Positions 62,301 to 64,000 of a DNA stretch of 64,000 bases are shown here, one piece after another. A model generated the notes under the pieces. That model did not search any database and was not told the DNA's origin. It worked only from the letters and a program-made list of their open reading frames with translations. The first letter of the stretch is position 1. Every line of letters begins with the position of its first letter. Both the position numbers and the translations under genes were made by a program. The stretch is from Paenibacillus sp. 1_12 (lineage in GTDB: Bacteria; Bacillota; Bacilli; Paenibacillales; NBRC-103111): the NCBI RefSeq assembly GCF_900114475.1, contig NZ_FOTE01000007.1, positions 241,388 through 305,387 on the forward strand. The letters run 5' to 3'.

Positions 62301-64000
62301 TACCGAATGCGATCGAACGTCAATGGGGCGGGGGAGATATCCGAAAGTATGACGATAGCGGTCGGATAGAAAGGGTAGGCGTGGAAAATCTTCGGGTTGA
62401 TGTGCAATTCGACCCAAGCGTGAAGAGTGTATTGGATGGAGTTACCTACTATTCGGACGAGAATAAAGCTCATACCTTTGCACGTTTCGGCTATATTCAG
62501 GATGGTTGGCTTCGGAATGTAACCGGCTACCATCTGGAAACATCTCTCGTTTTCACGGGAAGATCCTCGAAATGGATCACAATCCAGGATGCCAAAGTTT
62601 ATGATATGGTTAGCATCATTACGGGCAGTCGGCGATATGCTTTCTTTTATACAGGGCAATTGGCTTTGACTCAGAGGGTATATACGGAGACAGCCCGACA
62701 CTCGTTTATTGTTAATAGTCAGGTCACAGGACCTAACGTTTTTACAGATAGTGATTCAGTCAATTCATTCGCCCGAAGCGAACCGCATCATCGATGGTCT
62801 GTAGGAGGTTTGTTTGATAACATTCGTGGCAATGCCAATATCATTGACCGGGCAAACTACGGTACGGGACACGGTTGGGCTGGAGCGAATTATGTCGTGT
62901 GGAACCAAACGGGGGAGTTGGCCGTTCAGAAGCCACCAACAGCACAAAATTATGCAATCGGACTCGTGGGCTCCCGATATCCCGGAGATTACGGTAATTT
63001 TCCTGGAGGAAAGGATCCAGCACGAGAACGGGAGCAAGGCTACTGGGAGCATGAAGGCAGCCACGTGCAGCCGCTGAGCCTGTATACTCAGCAATTGAAG
63101 GATCGTCTCGGGATAGAAGCAGTTCGCAATATAGTGGTTTCACCAGTAGGGGGAGGCGATCTGGACACACCGCAGTCTCCGCAAGCTGCAAGCAGTGATA
63201 AAGATATCACATCTTTCGTCTTCCAAGGGTTGCCGGCTTCATCGAATGGCGTGATCTCCGGCACAAATATTGTTGTAACCGTGCCAAATTTAACTGACTT
63301 GACCAATTTGGTTGCCATGTTCGCCACAACAGGAACAAGTGTAAAAGTTGGATCCACTATACAAGTTAGCGGGATCACTGAAAATGATTTCAGCGCACCG
63401 GTTACTTATGTAGTAGCTGCAGCAGACGGTTCTACAAAAAGCTATAATGTCGTAGTGACAAGAGATTATATTAATCCACCCAGTTCTTCGAGTCCATCAG
63501 AGTCTGGGCAGACTGAACAGTCCGGTACTGATAATAACGGTGTCAAGCAGGAAGAAAACCGAGAACCCGCAACGCTGGATACAAAAACAATTGTAACTAA
63601 AGCAGCTATTTCCTCGGACAATTTAAGCAAAGCGTTTGAGGAAATTAAGGCAGATGCCGATGGGATTAAGACATTTACAGTAAGAGTTGACCAAGTTGAA
63701 GGCTCCAAGGGATATGAAATCGTTCTGCCCACATCTTTCCTGAGCTCAAATGATGCAACCAAAAAGCTTGAGATCATAACCGAGTACGCTTCAGTAATCC
63801 TACAGACGACTATGCTGAAAGAGGCGGATTCACAAAAATCTGCAACGGCTACGCTGCTTATATCGAAGGCGGACACAAACCAGCTTCCTGCTGAACTGCT
63901 AAAAGCGTTGGCGGGTAAACCTCTAATTGATCTTGCGCTCAAGATTGGTGACAGCTTAATCCAATGGAAAAGTGCTGATTCGTTTGTTGAAGTAACGGTG
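59363..64000 (+). CDS. Giant secreted discoidin / Ig-like / pectate-lyase-fold protein, 3' truncated by window edge
   Basis: An open frame of 1546 codons with no stop before the window ends. AGGAGGAGAGGG precedes the ATG, and a signal peptide ends near residue 33 (SIPSVYA). Domains in order: a discoidin-like F5/8 C domain (about 35-185), an Ig-like Big_2 repeat (about 195-285), another Ig-like repeat (about 290-385), a second discoidin-like domain (about 395-530, LALKKPVASSSF), a further Ig-like repeat (about 545-635), a pectate-lyase-3-like beta-helix (about 800-1230, starting at DDTARIQDAIDYV), then a DUF5018-like domain (about 1280-1370). It probably degrades or binds a plant polysaccharide at the cell surface. 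Anchoring domains, if any, lie outside the window. Confidence 0.85.
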   Translation, partial: MKPIRKRITQSVIFFLLFSMIIPLLYSIPSVYAEDPLNLALGKSVKYSSHCSGCNPSGAGVNAVDGNESTYWKPSDSDVTDDHNVWIEIDLGGSGNTHFDKAVLKGLNTSFIIAYKVLARQNGSTTETEVLQKTSGLTSTESLSFASMDARYVKISLTVKASATVKDNVLSEVEIYNTGAGSGTTPPTDSNVLASVYFAGNASGELLSLTVGQSALLRLQGLLTNGQAAPLTVSSITYSSSNAAIASVDGSGQVVALTGGSTTIHGSATLNGVTKTASLQVNVNQQIGTVLSAVYLYDAKVNPYSDNGTLTLTPGDSHQLMVRGVMDNQIAADLSDAAITYSSGFPEVIQVDENGWITIVGSGSTYINVNVRKGTVTKSTRIWVDAYQPDTDMSTVNLALKKPVASSSFCGDTCANGTQDYKAVDGNGSTYWRALTSDFQANNGQHWLSVDFGRPTSLNKTVMKLNNGVIQNYDLYFSNDGQTWQRFYQNRILIANTDTAIFEPVTARYLRVNVFAMKAASPLIYELEVYRTNEAPVPPLTNALTAVFLYDRTVAKYPEKAEMNIPKGGGAQLSIGGKMFDGTELNPREAQIGFTSSLPEVATIEQDGTIRALASGVALLTGTVTYGQITKTASIFLIVQDDTPRIADTGLVHPSLQTKIGTPAIIPPGNTYPDLTVKAFVGAELTGQVRRDGRETVHPINPVKLVAGTETVFNVPGTAIPGQYEIELQLSLEDGSTIFDKLYFTVLDVNQIPDDQSHIAYLGTDGNMVYVPDYRGNRILDFSNVGYKGGGIKLPDVQARVAIEPGVGDDTARIQDAIDYVSELPMQSDGFRGAVLLKKGRYDINGELFIRKSGVVLRGQGEGEKDTILYATGTTRRYILNIGDTSASPTLLENTHTKITDLYVPSGNRTFHVKDGSGYKTGDKIMIRRYGNSSWIHEINMDQILPSTMEETVQWQPFSLDFDRVVTKVNGNEITIDAPVPNAIERQWGGGDIRKYDDSGRIERVGVENLRVDVQFDPSVKSVLDGVTYYSDENKAHTFARFGYIQDGWLRNVTGYHLETSLVFTGRSSKWITIQDAKVYDMVSIITGSRRYAFFYTGQLALTQRVYTETARHSFIVNSQVTGPNVFTDSDSVNSFARSEPHHRWSVGGLFDNIRGNANIIDRANYGTGHGWAGANYVVWNQTGELAVQKPPTAQNYAIGLVGSRYPGDYGNFPGGKDPAREREQGYWEHEGSHVQPLSLYTQQLKDRLGIEAVRNIVVSPVGGGDLDTPQSPQAASSDKDITSFVFQGLPASSNGVISGTNIVVTVPNLTDLTNLVAMFATTGTSVKVGSTIQVSGITENDFSAPVTYVVAAADGSTKSYNVVVTRDYINPPSSSSPSESGQTEQSGTDNNGVKQEENREPATLDTKTIVTKAAISSDNLSKAFEEIKADADGIKTFTVRVDQVEGSKGYEIVLPTSFLSSNDATKKLEIITEYASVILQTTMLKEADSQKSATATLLISKADTNQLPAELLKALAGKPLIDLALKIGDSLIQWKSADSFVEVTV

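Overview
The window looks like a chromosome segment of a spore-forming, soil-type Bacillota, most probably Paenibacillus or a close relative. This is inferred from gene style: binding-protein sugar ABC systems lacking their own ATPase, large membrane AraC-type regulators, long secreted multi-domain carbohydrate-active proteins, a Gly-X-Thr collagen-like exosporium-type protein, T-box leaders, and strong AGGAGG-type ribosome binding sites. No rRNA, tRNA, IS element, prophage or CRISPR array was seen.

Layout. 1-675: 3' end of a collagen-like surface protein. 927-14911: a plant-polysaccharide (probably pectin-type) utilisation cluster with two permeases, a lipoprotein binding protein, a membrane AraC regulator, a PL22-like oligogalacturonate lyase, an unrecognised 848-residue cytoplasmic protein and a 1405-residue secreted beta-helix protein. 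14972-18877: M20 dipeptidase, serine hydrolase and cupin. 19217-22698: a two-gene ABC exporter. 22895-24070: a TetX-like flavin monooxygenase behind an operator-like repeat. 24238-26614: two tandem T-box leaders in front of ilvB. 26772-30654: GNAT, Asp-box protein, DinB-like protein and arylamine N-acetyltransferase.

31024-35204 is the most interesting part. It is an apparent three-gene operon: a short-chain reductase, a protein with two fused 6-pyruvoyl-tetrahydropterin-synthase domains that both carry the biopterin-type C-x5-HGH motif, and a membrane GGDEF-EAL protein. It ends at a strong terminator. I read it as a candidate pterin / cyclic-di-GMP signalling cassette.

35370-37290 is an ABC exporter gene preceded by an 18-codon leader ORF and a hairpin that hides its ribosome binding site. 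37487-52762 is mixed: SelO, an Lsa-type ABC-F protein, DedA, YdeI-like, a Tat-exported Rieske protein, DUF4180, an HbpS-like protein, KtrB, a Gate-domain transporter coupled to an amidohydrolase, two aldo/keto reductases, a pentapeptide-repeat protein and a MerR regulator.

53250-64000 is a second polysaccharide cluster: membrane AraC regulator, binding lipoprotein, two permeases, and a very large secreted discoidin / Ig-like / pectate-lyase-fold protein that runs off the right edge. Both sugar clusters pair one regulator with one importer and secreted or cytoplasmic lyases. Neither encodes an ATPase, so a shared MsmX-type ATPase elsewhere is expected. All functions are assigned by reading motifs; no database search was run.
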